From CAVRGQ01 sp963720785 (GTDB lineage Bacteria > Actinomycetota > Acidimicrobiia > IMCC26256 > DASPTH01): a stretch of 64,000 nt of DNA. The position numbers and the translations under genes were made by a program. Each line of letters opens with the position of its first letter. Positions within the stretch are counted from its first letter, which is position 1. This document shows, in pieces, positions 19,036-29,441 of the stretch. The notes beneath the pieces were generated by a model. The model saw nothing but the letters and a program-made list of their open reading frames with translations. It ran no database searches and was not told the origin of the DNA. The stretch spans positions 372,001 to 436,000 of the forward strand of contig CAVRGQ010000004.1 of NCBI GenBank assembly GCA_963720785.1, read 5' to 3'.

Positions 19036-20064
19036 CTCGAGCTTCGCGCGCGGCCGGCCTCGATGCCGACGACGAGCAGCACGACGACCGTCGCGACCGC
19101 GCGCCAGCCAGAGCGGGAGCACCGCCGCGCGCGGTGAACAGCGCGATCACGCGCGAGGAAGAACTGCGCGACGACGAGGAACGAGCACCGCCTCGCCCGT
19201 CGTCCAGCCGAGCGCGACGCAGGCGGTGGAGCGACGTGGTCGTTGCGGTGCTCGAGCGAGCGACCGCCGGCGGCGCAGCCGGTAGCCCGCCGACGATCAG
19301 CGGCGTCGAGGAGGAAGATCCCGAGCACGATCAGCGGGGTGGTGAGCTCGCGCCACGACACGCGCCGACCGGGTCGACGGCGAGCGCGCCGACCGCGAGG
19401 GTGAAGCCGATGCCGAGGCGCCCGCCGCGCCCGACGAACAGCGAGGCCGGCCGGACGTTGAAGGCGAGGAAGCGCGAAGCACGCCGCGATGAAGCCGGCG
19501 CAGCACGCTGGCGAGCGCCGTCCTGGTGCGCGAACGCGGCGATGCCGAAGAGCGAAGCGCCGGCGGCCAGCGCCGATCGCCGGCGCGAGGCCGTCGGCGT
19601 TGCCGAGGCCGTCGATCGACTTCATGACGACGAAGATGAAGACGAACGCGCCGAGCACGTCGAAGACACTCGACGCCGGTGGGTCCGAGCCGTGCGCCGC
19701 GCGACCACCGCGGCGACCGCGGCGAGCGCGGCGGCGACGAAGGTGGCCTGGTCGGCGTCGCGGCGGAGCGCTCGATCGCGGCGCCGACGAGCGGCGAGGA
19801 CGATCGCCCCGACGCGCGACCGACGACCGCGTGAGGTCGCCGAGCTCGGGGGCGAAGAGCGAGGCCGACAGCGGACCGAGCGCGATCAGCGCGCCGGCCC
19901 GGCGCCGGGTCCCACCCGTGGGCGCGTCGGCGCTCTCGGGCCGGCCGAGCGCTGCTGCGCGGCCCGTGCGCGAGCGTGCCGAGCACAGCACGGCGACGGT
20001 GGCGATGCCGGCGAGCAGCCAGCGGTCGCCGCCGAGACGGCCACCACCGACGGCCTGTCAGCAT
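19035..20064 (-). CDS. WecA/TagO-like polyprenyl-phosphate glycosyl-1-phosphate transferase, many frame breaks
   Basis: An integral membrane enzyme of the MraY/WecA/TagO group, which starts polymer synthesis by placing a sugar-1-phosphate on undecaprenyl phosphate. Seen, across frames: FDVLGAFVFIFVVMKSID, GLGNADGLAPAIGAG (the Asn-Ala-Asp-Gly motif of the active site), a FLAFNVRPASLFVGRGG-like segment, GIGFTLAVGALAVDP, WRELTTPLIVLGIFLLDAA, and a basic RNDHV segment, all in family order. ATG 20064 and the 3' boundary near 19035 are approximate. It lies between the CapD-like gene and DUF4012 on one strand, which fits a polysaccharide-initiation role. Confidence 0.7.
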
Positions 20065-20084
20065 CGGGTCATCGTACGCGGGGC

Positions 20085-22075
20085 GCCTCAGGAGGCGCGC
20101 GCGGCCGCACCGGAGCGGCTGCCCGGCCGGCCCGGCCGGCGTGGAGGCCCCGTGGCCTTTCCGTGCCCGTCGTGGCCGGGTGCTTCGGGGTTGCCGGCGA
20201 GGGCTCGCGGGGCACGCCGGTGGCGGACACCGCGAGGCCGAGCAGGGCGGCCCGACGTGGTCGTCGTTGCATCGGCGAGCTCGCTCGAGCTGCACAGAGC
20301 CGGCTGCGAGCTCGTCGTGGACCGAGGCGCACCGGCTCGATGCTGTGCAGCAGGTCGCCGTACGGCGGGGCGCTCGTCTCGGCCGGGCCGACCAGCGCCT
20401 CGGCGAGCTTCTCGCCCGGTCGCAGGCCGGTGACCATGATCTCGATGTCGTCGTGGGGCCGGAGCCGCAGAGCCGGATCATGCGCTCGGCGAGCGCGTAG
20501 ATGTTGACCTGCTCGCCCATCTCGAGCGCGAGCACCTGGTGGTCGCCGCGGACGTGGCCGCGCCGAGCAGCACGAGGCGCACGGCTTCGTCGGTGCTCAT
20601 GAAGAAGCGGGTCATGCGCGGGTCGGTGACCGTGACCGGCCCGCCGGCGGCGATCTGGCTTGCTGGAACGTGGGGATCACGCTGCCGCGGCTGCCGAGCA
20701 CGTTGCCGAAGCGCACCGAGCGGTAGCCGTCGTGCGCGGCGCGCGTCGAGCACGAGCTGCTCGGCCACCCACTTCGACGCGCCCATCACGCTGCGTCGGG
20801 GTGGCGGCCTTGTCGGTGGAGATGCACACGAGCTGTGACACGTCGGCGACCGTCGCACGCGTCGAGCACGTTGAGGGTGCCGAACACGTTGGTGCGGATC
20901 GCCTCGCACGCGTAGTCCTCGAGGATGGGCACGTGCTTGTGCGCGGCGGCGTGGAACACGATCTCGGGGCGGACGCGGCGAACACCGCGTCGATCACCGT
21001 GCGCGTCGCGGATGTCGGCGAGGACGACCTCGGGCTCGGCGACGCCCTGCAGGTCGTAGCACGGTGTCGTGGAGGTGGGTCTCGTCGTGGTCGAGCAGCA
21101 CGAGCTGCGCGGGCCCGAACTCGGCGACCTGGCGGGCGATCTCGGAGCCGATCCAGCCGCCGCCGCCGGTGACCAGCACCCGGCGGCCGTGGAGCAGCTG
21201 GCGCACCGGCTCGAGGTCGATGCTCGACCTGCTCGCGGCCGAGGAGGTCTTCGATGTTGAGGTCGCGCATGTCGCGCAGGCGCGGCATGCCGTGCACCCA
21301 CGACGACGACTCGCGCAGCACCCGCACCGGGATGTCGCGGCCTCGGCGGCGATCGGCGACCTGCTGGACGACGCCGGCGCGGCGTCGAGGGCATGGCGAG
21401 CAGGATCTGGTGGACGTCGTGGTCGGCGACGATCGTCGGGGAGCTCGTCGATGCGGCCGGCGATCGGCACGCCGTGGATGGATCGCGGCTGCGCAGCGCC
21501 GGGTTGTCGTCGACGACGACCACGGGCATGAGCCCGAGCATGCGGCGACTGCTGCATCTCGCGGAGCGCGGCCGCGCCGTCTGGTGCCGGCGCCGACGAC
21601 CGCGACGCGCACGCCGGTGCCCGTGTACGGCGAGCGGCGGAACGCGAACAGGCGCTGCTGGAAGCGCACCATGCCGAACAGGAAGGTGGCGATGATCGGG
21701 CCCGCGACCAGCACGGTGAGCGGGATCCGCTCGCTTGCCCCACACGAACGACCAGGAGCAGGATCACGCCCGGTGCACGGCGCCGGCCGCGAGCAGCCGG
21801 ACGGCCTCGTCGATGCTGGCGTGGCGCCAGGTGCGCCCGTAGCCGCCCCACGCGCACGTTGAAGCCGACGCTGCACCACGCAGGCGACCGGGAGGAAGAC
21901 CCGGAACTCGTCCCAGTAGTGAGCCGGGACCGAGAAGTCGAAGCGGAGCCGACGAGCAGCAGGTAGGTAGAACGCGGCGCAGACGACGAGGTCGAGCAGC
22001 GACGAGGGGGAGGTCGCCCCTGAGCGGCTGGCGGCGATCGCGGCCAGCCGGGGACCGAGGTGCTCTCGCTCCTGC
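20085..22075 (-). CDS. CapD/FlaA1-like nucleotide-sugar 4,6-dehydratase with membrane domain, many frame breaks
   Basis: A membrane-anchored polysaccharide epimerase/dehydratase of the CapD type, which prepares UDP-linked amino sugars. Seen across frames: membrane spans near 21900-22040, RTWRHASIDEAVRLLAAGA, GVRVAVVGAGT, RLRDMRDLNIEDLLGREQV, the nucleotide-binding VLVTGGGGWIGSEIAR, SQLVCISTDKAATPT, VTVTDPRMTRFFMSTDEAV, ALEMGEQVNIYALAERMIRL, and the typical end TGLRPGEKLAEALVG. Breaks next to CGCGTC at 20742-20747 and 20858-20863 are each restored by removing one base. Both ends are approximate. Its product would feed the WecA/TagO-like enzyme downstream. Confidence 0.78.
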
Positions 22076-22289
22076 CCTGCTGGTGCGTCGTGCGCGTGTC
22101 GCCACCTTGGCCACCCGCTTCCTGCGTCCTGCCCCCCGGCCGATCGCGCCTGCCCCGCTGCCTGGGGTCACGTCCGCACCTGCCGAGCCGTCGCGAGCCG
22201 GCCCGCGACAGGCGTTACTACGGACGAGTGTGACAATCGGAGCAGCGGATCGGCCGAATGTCGAGGCTCGGTGCCGCTTTCCATCAGTA

Positions 22290-23506
22290 GTTGACTCGAG
22301 TCGGTGAGCCCGGGGAGCTCGACGCCCTTGCCGCGGGCGACGTCGCGGTAGGTGTCGAGCACGATCTCGACGACCCGCCGCTCGTCGAAACGCTCCCGCG
22401 CGACGATCCGGCTCTGTTCGCCCATCCGGGCCCGGCGGTCGGGGTCGGTCCCGAGCGTGCGCGATGGCCGCGGCGCAGGGCCGTGGGGTCGCGCACCGGG
22501 ACGAGGAGCCCGTTGCGGCCGGCGTCGACCACCTGGCGGCAGCCCCGGACGTCGGTGGCGACGACGGCAGGCCCATCGCCGCCGCCTCCATCGCGGCCCG
22601 GGGGAAGCCCTCCCGGTGCGAGGCGAGCACGAACACGTCCATCGCCGCGTAGAGGCGCGTCGACGTCGTCGCGCTGCCCGAGGAACCGCACACCCTCGGC
22701 CTCGGCGCGCGTCGAGCAGCTCGCGGGTCGAGCGCGTCGGGCTTGTCGGGGTCGGCGCCGCCGACGACGACCAGGCGGTAGCGCTCCCGGTCGGGCAGGC
22801 CGAGCGAACGCCTCGAACAGCTCCGGGTAGCCCTTCTCGGCGACGAGGCGGCCGACCGTGCCGACCACGACCGTGTCGTCGTCGGCGCCGAGCTCGGCCC
22901 GCAGCGCGCGGCGGTCGTCGGCGCGAGAAGCGCGTCGGGTCGAAGCGGGTGAGGTCGACGCCGTTGCCGAGCAGCTCGGCCGTGGCGCGTGAGGTGCAGC
23001 CGCTGCATCAGCGCGAGGTCTTCGGGGTTCTGGAACAGCTCGGCGTCGGAGCAGCGCGCCGCGATCGCCTCGAGCGCGTAGACGACGCGCGCGCTTGGCC
23101 AGCGGGTCGTCCTCGGTGGCGTAGAGCCCGTGCACGGTGTTGACGACGATCGGGCACGCGGCGCAGCGCGGCCCACGACCCGCCCGTACAGCCCCGGCTT
23201 CGGGTTGTGCGTGTGCAGCACGTCGACGCGCTCGCGGCGCAGGATCCTGCGCGAGCTCGCGCGCGGCGCGCAGATCGGCGAGCGGGATCGTCGAGCGGGT
23301 CGACGACGTGCAGCGGGAAGTGGCGGATGCCTTCGGCCTCGAGCGCCGCGACCCAGGGACCCGGCGCGCTGATGCCGATGGCCGTGCCGCCCAGCGTCGC
23401 GCACCGCACGGAGCTGCGCGAGGAGCAGGAACCGCAGGCTCATGTCGACGGTGGTGAGGTGGGCGACGGTCAGCGGCCGCGCAGGGTCACGACGGGTGGT
23501 CCGCAT
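22290..23506 (-). CDS. GT4 family glycosyltransferase, several frame breaks
   Basis: A GT-B glycosyltransferase of family 4. Seen: PLTVAHLTTVDMSLRFLL at the N-terminus, VDVLHTHNPKPGLYGRVVGR, a change of frame, RLVVVGGADPDKPDA, then MDVFVLASHREGFPRAAMEA and AAMGLP, the donor-binding motif with its E-x7-E glutamates. A break at CGCGTC 22708-22713 is repaired by dropping one base. ATG 23506 starts it; a GTG three bases earlier is possible. It is divergent from the membrane protein at 23514. Likely adds a sugar to the lipid-linked repeat unit. Confidence 0.78.
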
Positions 23507-23513
23507 CACTGCG

Positions 23514-24379
23514 ATGCTACGGCGGTGGGCAGCGCTGCTTCGGCGACGACGGGTTCCGGATCGCGCTCGTCGTCGCGTCGGTGGGCGCCGGGCTCGTGTG
23601 GTGGTGCGCGGCGCGCACCACGGTCGACGGTGCCGGTGCTCGCCGTCGCCGTGGTGGTCGACCCTCGCGGGCCTGCGCGCCGATCACCACCTGAGCTTCT
23701 CGCTCGTGCTCGGGCTCGCGCTGCTGGGCCTGGCGGCGTGGTCGTCCCGCGCCGGCGCGGGACTCGTGACCTCCGGGATCGCGGTGCTCGCCGGCGCGGT
23801 GATCGCTCGTGAGCGCGCTACCCCGACGGATGCCCGCCTGGATCGCGGTGGTGGTCCTGTTGGCGATGGTGCCGGCGGTCCCGGTGGTGGAACTGCGGGC
23901 GCGCAAGTGGCATCGCGCTCGCCCCGCTGGTGTTGCTCGCTGGCCGTCGTGGGCGTCTACGTCGTGCGTCCCCGACACCGAGTTCGCGCGCCCGTTGCTC
24001 GCGGCGGCAGTGGTCGCCGCGTTCCTCGCGCTCGTTGCCCGAGCGGGCCGCGAGCCAACTGGGCAGTGGAGTGGTCGCCGCGCTGATGCTCTGGACCGTG
24101 GGCATCGAGGGCATCGGCCGGTCCGGCGCGGTGATCGGCGCGATCGGGTGCGTGTTCGTGCGTCGTGCTGTTCCCGGCGCTCGCCCGAACGACGACCGTT
24201 GCCCCGTCACGTGGTGGATCGCCGCGGTGACGACCGTGCTGCTCGTGCTCTGGTGCTCCCGGGTGGCCGGCCTCGTCGACTCGGGGTGGATCGGCCTGCT
24301 CGTCGCGGGGTTCGGCTTCGCGGTGGCGATCGTGGTGGGCGGTGCCCTCGCCGGCGGCTCGCGCCTCCGTCGCCGTTGA
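23514..24379 (+). CDS. Polytopic membrane protein of unknown function, frame broken
   Basis: A hydrophobic protein of about 288 residues with seven or eight likely spans, read over several frames (GFRIALVVASVGAGLVWWCA, LSFSLVLGLALLGLAAWS, AWIAVVVLLAMVPAVPVVEL, VVAALMLWTVGIEGIGRSG, WWIAAVTTVLLVLWCSRVAG, GLLVAGFGFAVAIVVGGALA). No motif of a known flippase, polymerase or ligase was recognised. It is the only plus-strand gene inside a minus-strand polysaccharide block and lies between two GT4 genes. ATG 23514 and TGA 24377-24379 are clear; the internal frame path is not. Confidence 0.55.
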
Positions 24380-24393
24380 ACCGGCCGCTCGGG

Positions 24394-25553
24394 TCAGCCG
24401 TGGGTGGCGGCGACCTCGGCGTAGACCGCGTCGATGCGGTCGACCGCTTCCTTCGACGAGAACCGCGTCGCCGGTGCGCGCCGCGCCCTCGGCGAGCTCG
24501 CGCGCGCACCGCGGGATCGGCGGCGCGCACGATCGCGTCGGCGAGCGCCTGCGGGTTGCCCGGCGGCGACGAGGATGCCGTTCTCGCCGTCGGCACCACC
24601 TCGGGGAGGCCGCCGACCGCGGGCGCGACCACCGGCACGCCGAGCGTGAGCGCCTCCATCACCGTGACCGGCAGGCCCTCGTGGTGCGGACGCGAGCACG
24701 AACAGGTCGGCGGCCGCGATCAGCCGGGTGGCGTCGTCGCGGTAGCCGAGCAGCTGGAACCGGTCGCCGAGACCGCTCTGCGCGGTGCGAGCGCGCGCGA
24801 TCTCCGCCTCGAGCGGGCCCTGACCGGCGGCGGCGAAGCGGACCGGCGCGTCCCGCGTCGACGACGACGCGTCGCGGCGTCGAGCAGCCCGGGGTAGTTC
24901 TTCGCCGCGCGCAGGTTCGCGACGGTGACCGCGAGCGACCTCGCCGGGCTGCACGCCGAGCTCGGCGCGCACCGCGTCGCGCTGCTCGAGGTGCGGCGCG
25001 CACCGCACGGTCGACGTCGACGCCGTGCACGATCACCTCGACGCGCGTCGCGCCACGTCGGCTGCACCGAGTCGCGCACGTCGGCCGACACCGCGAACAC
25101 GTGCGTCGTTCAAGCCCGAAGGTCGCCTCGTTCGGCGACGCGCGTCGCGCGTCTGGTACGACGGCCACCGGTTGTGCTCGGTGTACACGAAGGCCGGGCG
25201 ACGCGCGCGCGGCAGCGCGCGCGCCACGACGCGCGCGACCGCGGCCGACGAGCGGCGAGTGCGCGTGGACCACGTCGTAGCGTTCGCGCGCAGCAGGCGA
25301 TCGAGGCGGTACGACCCAGCGCGGGTCGAGCTCGGTGCGCACGCCGAGGCAGTGCGTGCGCACGCCGAGCGCCTCGAGCTCGGGCACGAGGTGCTGCTTC
25401 CAGTCGAGGAGGTACGCGACCTCGTAGCTGAACGCGGTCGCGGTCGCCGCTGGCGGCGTGCTCCACGAGCAGCCGCTCCGCGCCGCCGGGCCCGAGCCCC
25501 TTGATGAGCCAGAGGACCCGCAGCGGCCGGTCCGCAGGCGCGGTGCGCGTCAC
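24394..25553 (-). CDS. GT4 family glycosyltransferase, several frame breaks
   Basis: A second GT4 enzyme of this block. Seen: from GTG 25553 the N-terminal motif LRVLWLIKGLGPGGAERLLV, typical of this family, then VRFAAAGQGPLEAEIARA, LGDRFQLLGYRDDATRLI, AAADLFVLAS, and in another frame NGILVAAGQP and SSKEAVDRIDAVYAEVA before TGA 24394. The start overlaps the stop of the dehydrogenase gene (GTGA at 25550-25553), so it is coupled to it. Several frame shifts fall in the middle. Sugar specificity unknown; the linked dehydrogenase suggests a uronic acid in the same polymer. Confidence 0.75.
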
Positions 25554-26891
25554 AGGCGCTCGTGCGTGGCGTGCGGCTGCTCGCCGAGCGCGTTCACCGC
25601 GTCGAACGTGGGGACGCCGACGCGACAGCACCTGCGTCGACGGGCCAGGCCGGGTTGCGCACCAGCACCACGATGAGGTCGTAGCCGCGGCGAGGGTCGG
25701 CGTCGTCGAGCGCCACCGCGGTGCAGCTCGTCGTCGCCGAGGCGCAACGTGTGCACGAGCGGGTCGGCGAAGCTCGACGTGCGCGCCCTCGTGCTGGAGC
25801 AGCTCCATCACCTTCACCGCGCGCGAGTTGCGGACGTCGCTCACGCCGGCCTTGAACGCGGCGCCGAGGCACAGCACGTTCGCGCCGGCGAGCGAGATGC
25901 CGAGGCGCGTGGTGAAGCTGTGGATGCGGTGCATGACGTAGTTGGCCATGCGCAGGTTGATGTCGCCCGCGAGCTCGATGAAGCTGGTGTGGAAGTCGAA
26001 CTCGCGCGCCTTCCACGAGATGTAGTACGGGTTCACCGGGATGCACTGCCCGCCCGGGCCGATGCCGGGCAGGAAGCGCTGGAAGCCGAACGGCTTGGTG
26101 GCCGCCGCCTCCATCACCTCCCAGATGTCGACGTCCATCTCGTGCGCGAGCATCGCCAGCTCGTTCACGTACGCGATGTTCACCGCGCGGTAGGTGTTCT
26201 CGGCGAGCTTCGACATCTCCGCGACCTTCGGCGACGCTCACCACCGTGACGAGCCCCGGGTCGTCGAGGATCGCGTGCGAGCAGCACGCGCGTCGCCTCG
26301 CCGCACGCCGGGGGTGACGCCGCCGCACACCTTGGGCGTGTTGGCGAGCGTCCACGTGGTGTTGGCGGGGTCGACGCGCTCGGGCGAGTAGGCGAGGTGG
26401 AAGTCGACGCCGGCGCGCAGGCCGCTGCCTGCCTCGAGCGATCGGCTGCACGACCTCGGTGGTGGTGCCGGGGTAGGTCGTCGACTGCAGGATCACGAGC
26501 TGGCCGCGTGCGAGGTCGGCGGCCGACGGTGTCGGCGGCCGCGCGCACGAAGTCGAGCACGGGCGTCTTGGTGGCGTCGAACGGCGTGGGCACGCAGAGG
26601 AAGATGGCGTCGGCCTCGGCGAGCGCGGCGGGGTCGGTCGGTGGCCTCGAACTGCGGTCGGCCGCCTGCGAGCATGGCGTCGGGCACGTCGTCGACGTGG
26701 CTGTGCCCCGCCTGCAGCGCGGCGACCCTGGCCGCGTCGACGTCGAGGCCGATCGTGCGCAGCCCGGCCTGGGCGAAGGCCATGGCGAGGGGGAGGCCCA
26801 CGTAGCCGAGGCCGACGATCGCGACGACGGCGTCACCGGCTTCGATGCGGGCAACGAGCGGGGCCGGATCACGCCAGGTGCTGCCAGTCAT
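25550..26891 (-). CDS. UDP-sugar 6-dehydrogenase (UDP-glucose/GDP-mannose dehydrogenase family), frame broken
   Basis: An NAD-dependent nucleotide-sugar dehydrogenase that oxidises C6 to a uronic acid, probably of UDP-GlcNAc/ManNAc type. Seen: ATG 26891 and the Rossmann motif VVAIVGLGYVGLPLAMAFA, YTLAENTYRAVNIAYVNE-like SKLAENTYRAVNIAYVNELA, the active-site loop GIGPGGQCIPVNPYYISWK with its cysteine, and GANVLCLGAAFKAGVSDVRN; the end (VGVPTFDAVNALGEQ) is in another frame. Two or three breaks are needed. About 447 codons suits the family. It is divergent from the PqqD-thioredoxin gene with a 107-base gap, and coupled to the GT4 downstream. Confidence 0.85.
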
Positions 26892-26998
26892 GGGCGAAAC
26901 GGTAATCGGCCCGCGACCTGCTCCCGGACGGGCGTTCAGGAGGCCGTCTCAGGTCGCGTACCGTGGTGGTCTCCTCGCGAGCACCGAAGGACGTCCCG

Positions 26999-28714
26999 AT
27001 GACCATCATCACCGACGACGGACCGGGCCTCACCGACGACGGATCCGGGACCCAACCCGACGCCATCGACCTGAGCTTCGTGGCGCGCCTCGTGCCCGGT
27101 CTGGTGGTCGAGGACGTCGGCGGCGAGCGCGTGGTGATCGCGGGGCCCAACCAGGTGCTGGTGCTGAACCCCTCGGCCGCGCTCGTGTTCCAGTTCCTGG
27201 ATGGCGAGGGCACGCTCGGCGAGCTCGCGGCCGACATCGCCGACGCGCTCGACACCGACCCTGAGCAGGTCGGCACCGACGTCGTGGAGTTCGCCCACCA
27301 GCTCGCGTGGTCGGGGATGCTCGAGGGCATCGCCTTTCCGGAACCGGAACCGGGTGAGATGCCCGACGACTGGGAGCCGCCGCCGCCGGCGGCCGATGTG
27401 GGTGATTCGCTGCTCGACTTCGCCTTCACCGACTTCACGGGCGCCGAGCGCTCGCTGCGCGAGTTCGCGGGCCGCAAGGTGATGCTCGTGAACTGGAGCC
27501 CGGGGTGCGGGTTCTGCACGAAGATCGCCGGGCAGCTCGGTGCGGTCGAGGAGCGTCTGCGCGACGAGAACACCGAGCTGGTGTTCCTGACTTCGGGCGA
27601 CGAGCAGAGCAACGCGGAGGTGTTCGAGGCCGGGGGGAACACCGCACCGGTGCTCGTGCGCGCCGAAGGAGCCGACGACCCGTTCTCGGGCACGGGCACG
27701 CCCGCGGCGTACGTGCTCGACGAGGAAGGCGTGATCGCGCAACCGATGCTGGTCGGTGCCGACCAGGTGCCGCGGCTCGCCACCGATCTCGCGGGCATCG
27801 ACTCGTCCGACGGCAGCGTGCCGATCGACGGCGTGCGCTACCTCCCTTCTCCGGGCGCGATGTGCGGTCCCGGTGGTGGTGGCGGCGCGTCGAACAGCAC
27901 CCAGTGGGAGGGCATCCGCGCCTACGCGTTCGGCGAGTACCACGTGGGCCTGAAGTACGACGACGCCGACACCGCCGCGGTGCTCGACCGGCTGTTCCCC
28001 GGGGCGCGGGTCGACGACCCGCGCGCCGCCGAGAACTACGCGGTCGCGCTCGGCGGTACGCCCACCACGAAGGGGGCGGGATCGTCGCGCTCGTTGAAGC
28101 TGCTCGTGCGCGGCTCGCAACAGCTCGTGCGCAGCCGGTCGAGCGCGCGCGTGCTCGCCGGGCTCCTGCAGCACCTGTCGGCGGACCTCGTCCCGGGTGC
28201 CGCCGCCGACGATTCGCGGCTGCGGGTCTACGCGACTCCCGCGGTCGCCGACGGGCGTGCGGTGCTGCTGCCCGCGGGCCTCGTCGACCACGTGAAGCAG
28301 CTCCAGCCGCGCTTCGCCAAGGCCGGGGTCACGCTCGTCGACACGCCCGAGGTGCTCGTCGACCCGGCGACCGCGGAGCTGGTGGTGCCCGAACCGGCGA
28401 TCCCCTACGACGCCGCAGTGCTCGACGAAGTGGATCTCGGCGTGAAGCTCGGCTCCGAGCTCCCGTGGGTGCGGCCGGGGCGCTACCCGCTGCAGAGTTG
28501 GCTGGTGGTGCGGGGTCCCGACGCGCTCGGCCCGGTGTCGCCGGGCATCGCGCTCACCTCGGCGCTCGGCCTGGTGTTCGGCATCGACGACATGGACCGC
28601 ACCGTCGAGGTCGTGGGGCTGCTCACCGGCCTGCTCGAGCGCGTCGTGGTGCGGGCCACGTGGTACGAGAACCCCGACGAGCTCGTGCAGCAGGTGCGCG
28701 CGTCGCTGGGGTGA
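26999..28714 (+). CDS. PqqD-thioredoxin fusion with HprK-like C-terminal region
   Basis: A 571-residue protein with three parts. Residues about 20-115 are PqqD-like (VVIAGPNQVLVLNPSAALVF, TLGELAADIADALDTD). Residues about 128-270 are an AhpC/TlpA-type thioredoxin domain with the redox motif NWSPGCGFCTK (Cys-Gly-Phe-Cys) and a TGTPAAYVLDEEGVI cis-Pro region. The last 280 or so residues look like the HprK-related protein at 14317 in order and spacing, but where that has ADPESGKTT this has LLPAGLVDHVKQ, so the P-loop is lost. It is unbroken, and its stop overlaps the next start (GTGA). Likely a redox partner that recognises a client by its PqqD part. Confidence 0.78.
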   Translation: MTIITDDGPGLTDDGSGTQPDAIDLSFVARLVPGLVVEDVGGERVVIAGPNQVLVLNPSAALVFQFLDGEGTLGELAADIADALDTDPEQVGTDVVEFAHQLAWSGMLEGIAFPEPEPGEMPDDWEPPPPAADVGDSLLDFAFTDFTGAERSLREFAGRKVMLVNWSPGCGFCTKIAGQLGAVEERLRDENTELVFLTSGDEQSNAEVFEAGGNTAPVLVRAEGADDPFSGTGTPAAYVLDEEGVIAQPMLVGADQVPRLATDLAGIDSSDGSVPIDGVRYLPSPGAMCGPGGGGGASNSTQWEGIRAYAFGEYHVGLKYDDADTAAVLDRLFPGARVDDPRAAENYAVALGGTPTTKGAGSSRSLKLLVRGSQQLVRSRSSARVLAGLLQHLSADLVPGAAADDSRLRVYATPAVADGRAVLLPAGLVDHVKQLQPRFAKAGVTLVDTPEVLVDPATAELVVPEPAIPYDAAVLDEVDLGVKLGSELPWVRPGRYPLQSWLVVRGPDALGPVSPGIALTSALGLVFGIDDMDRTVEVVGLLTGLLERVVVRATWYENPDELVQQVRASLG

Positions 28715-29430
28715 CGCGCCCGGCGATGGTGTCCCGAGCGAAGCGGGCGGCGCACGCGGTCACGCCCCCGATCGTTGCCGACGCGGCGCGGCGCGTCCGC
28801 CGCGGCCGGCGCGGAGCGGAGCTCCCGGCGTGGGAGGTGGCGCCCGAGGGCTGGGCGGCCGCGACTGCCTTGCCGGGCTGGGACGTCGACGGGGTCGTGA
28901 CCGCGGCGCGTGCCCGGCTCCCCGAGTTCCGCGCCGCGCTGACGGGATCGCACGTGCTCGGCATGGGCACGGAGGCCGCCTTCCGCGTCACCACGGCATC
29001 GGTCGGCGCGCAGCAGGAAGCGCTGGTGCTCGCCTACGCGCTGCTGCGTGCGAGCCGAACCCGCGACCACGTGTCGGTGCTCGACTGGGGTGGCGGGCTC
29101 GGCTTCTCCGGCCTGCTGGCGCGGTCGATCCTTCCCGACGACGTGGCCCTCGACTACCACTGCCGGGAGCACAGCAAGTTGGTGGCCGCCGGGCGCGGGG
29201 CCGTGCCCGAGGTGCAGTTCTGCGACGACGACGGCTGCTTCGATCGCACCTACGACCTCGTCGTCGCGAGCAGTTCGCTGCAGTACGCCGAGGACTGGCA
29301 AGCGGTGCTGGCCCGCTTCGCCCGCGTGGCCACCGGGTCGGTGCTCCTCACGCGCGTTCCCGTGGTGGGCGCGCCGGAACAGGACGAGACGCGCGCCTAC
29401 CTCTTCGACGCCTCGGCCACGACCGGCTGA
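28711..29430 (+). CDS. SAM-dependent methyltransferase, TIGR04325-like
   Basis: A 239-residue protein with a class I methyltransferase core. Seen: VSVLDWGGGLGFSGLLARS (SAM-binding glycine loop), LDYHCREHSKLVAAGRG, VQFCDDDGCFDRTYDLVVAS and SSSLQYAEDWQAVLARFA. This combination, especially the D-x-GGGLG loop and SSSLQY, matches the LIC12133/TIGR04325 type found in surface-polysaccharide loci. GTG 28711 overlaps the stop of the PqqD-thioredoxin gene; ATG 28726 is an alternative start. It converges on the lipoprotein gene with 11 bases between. The acceptor is unknown. Confidence 0.75.
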   Translation: MTRPAMVSRAKRAAHAVTPPIVADAARRVRRGRRGAELPAWEVAPEGWAAATALPGWDVDGVVTAARARLPEFRAALTGSHVLGMGTEAAFRVTTASVGAQQEALVLAYALLRASRTRDHVSVLDWGGGLGFSGLLARSILPDDVALDYHCREHSKLVAAGRGAVPEVQFCDDDGCFDRTYDLVVASSSLQYAEDWQAVLARFARVATGSVLLTRVPVVGAPEQDETRAYLFDASATTG

Positions 29431-29441
29431 CCGGTTACCCG

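Noticed and set aside
17000..27000. A degraded or relic polysaccharide locus full of pseudogenes
   Set aside because: Motifs are intact and in order in every gene, and many breaks are repaired by one base, often beside the same word. True decay would also show stops, deletions and lost motifs.
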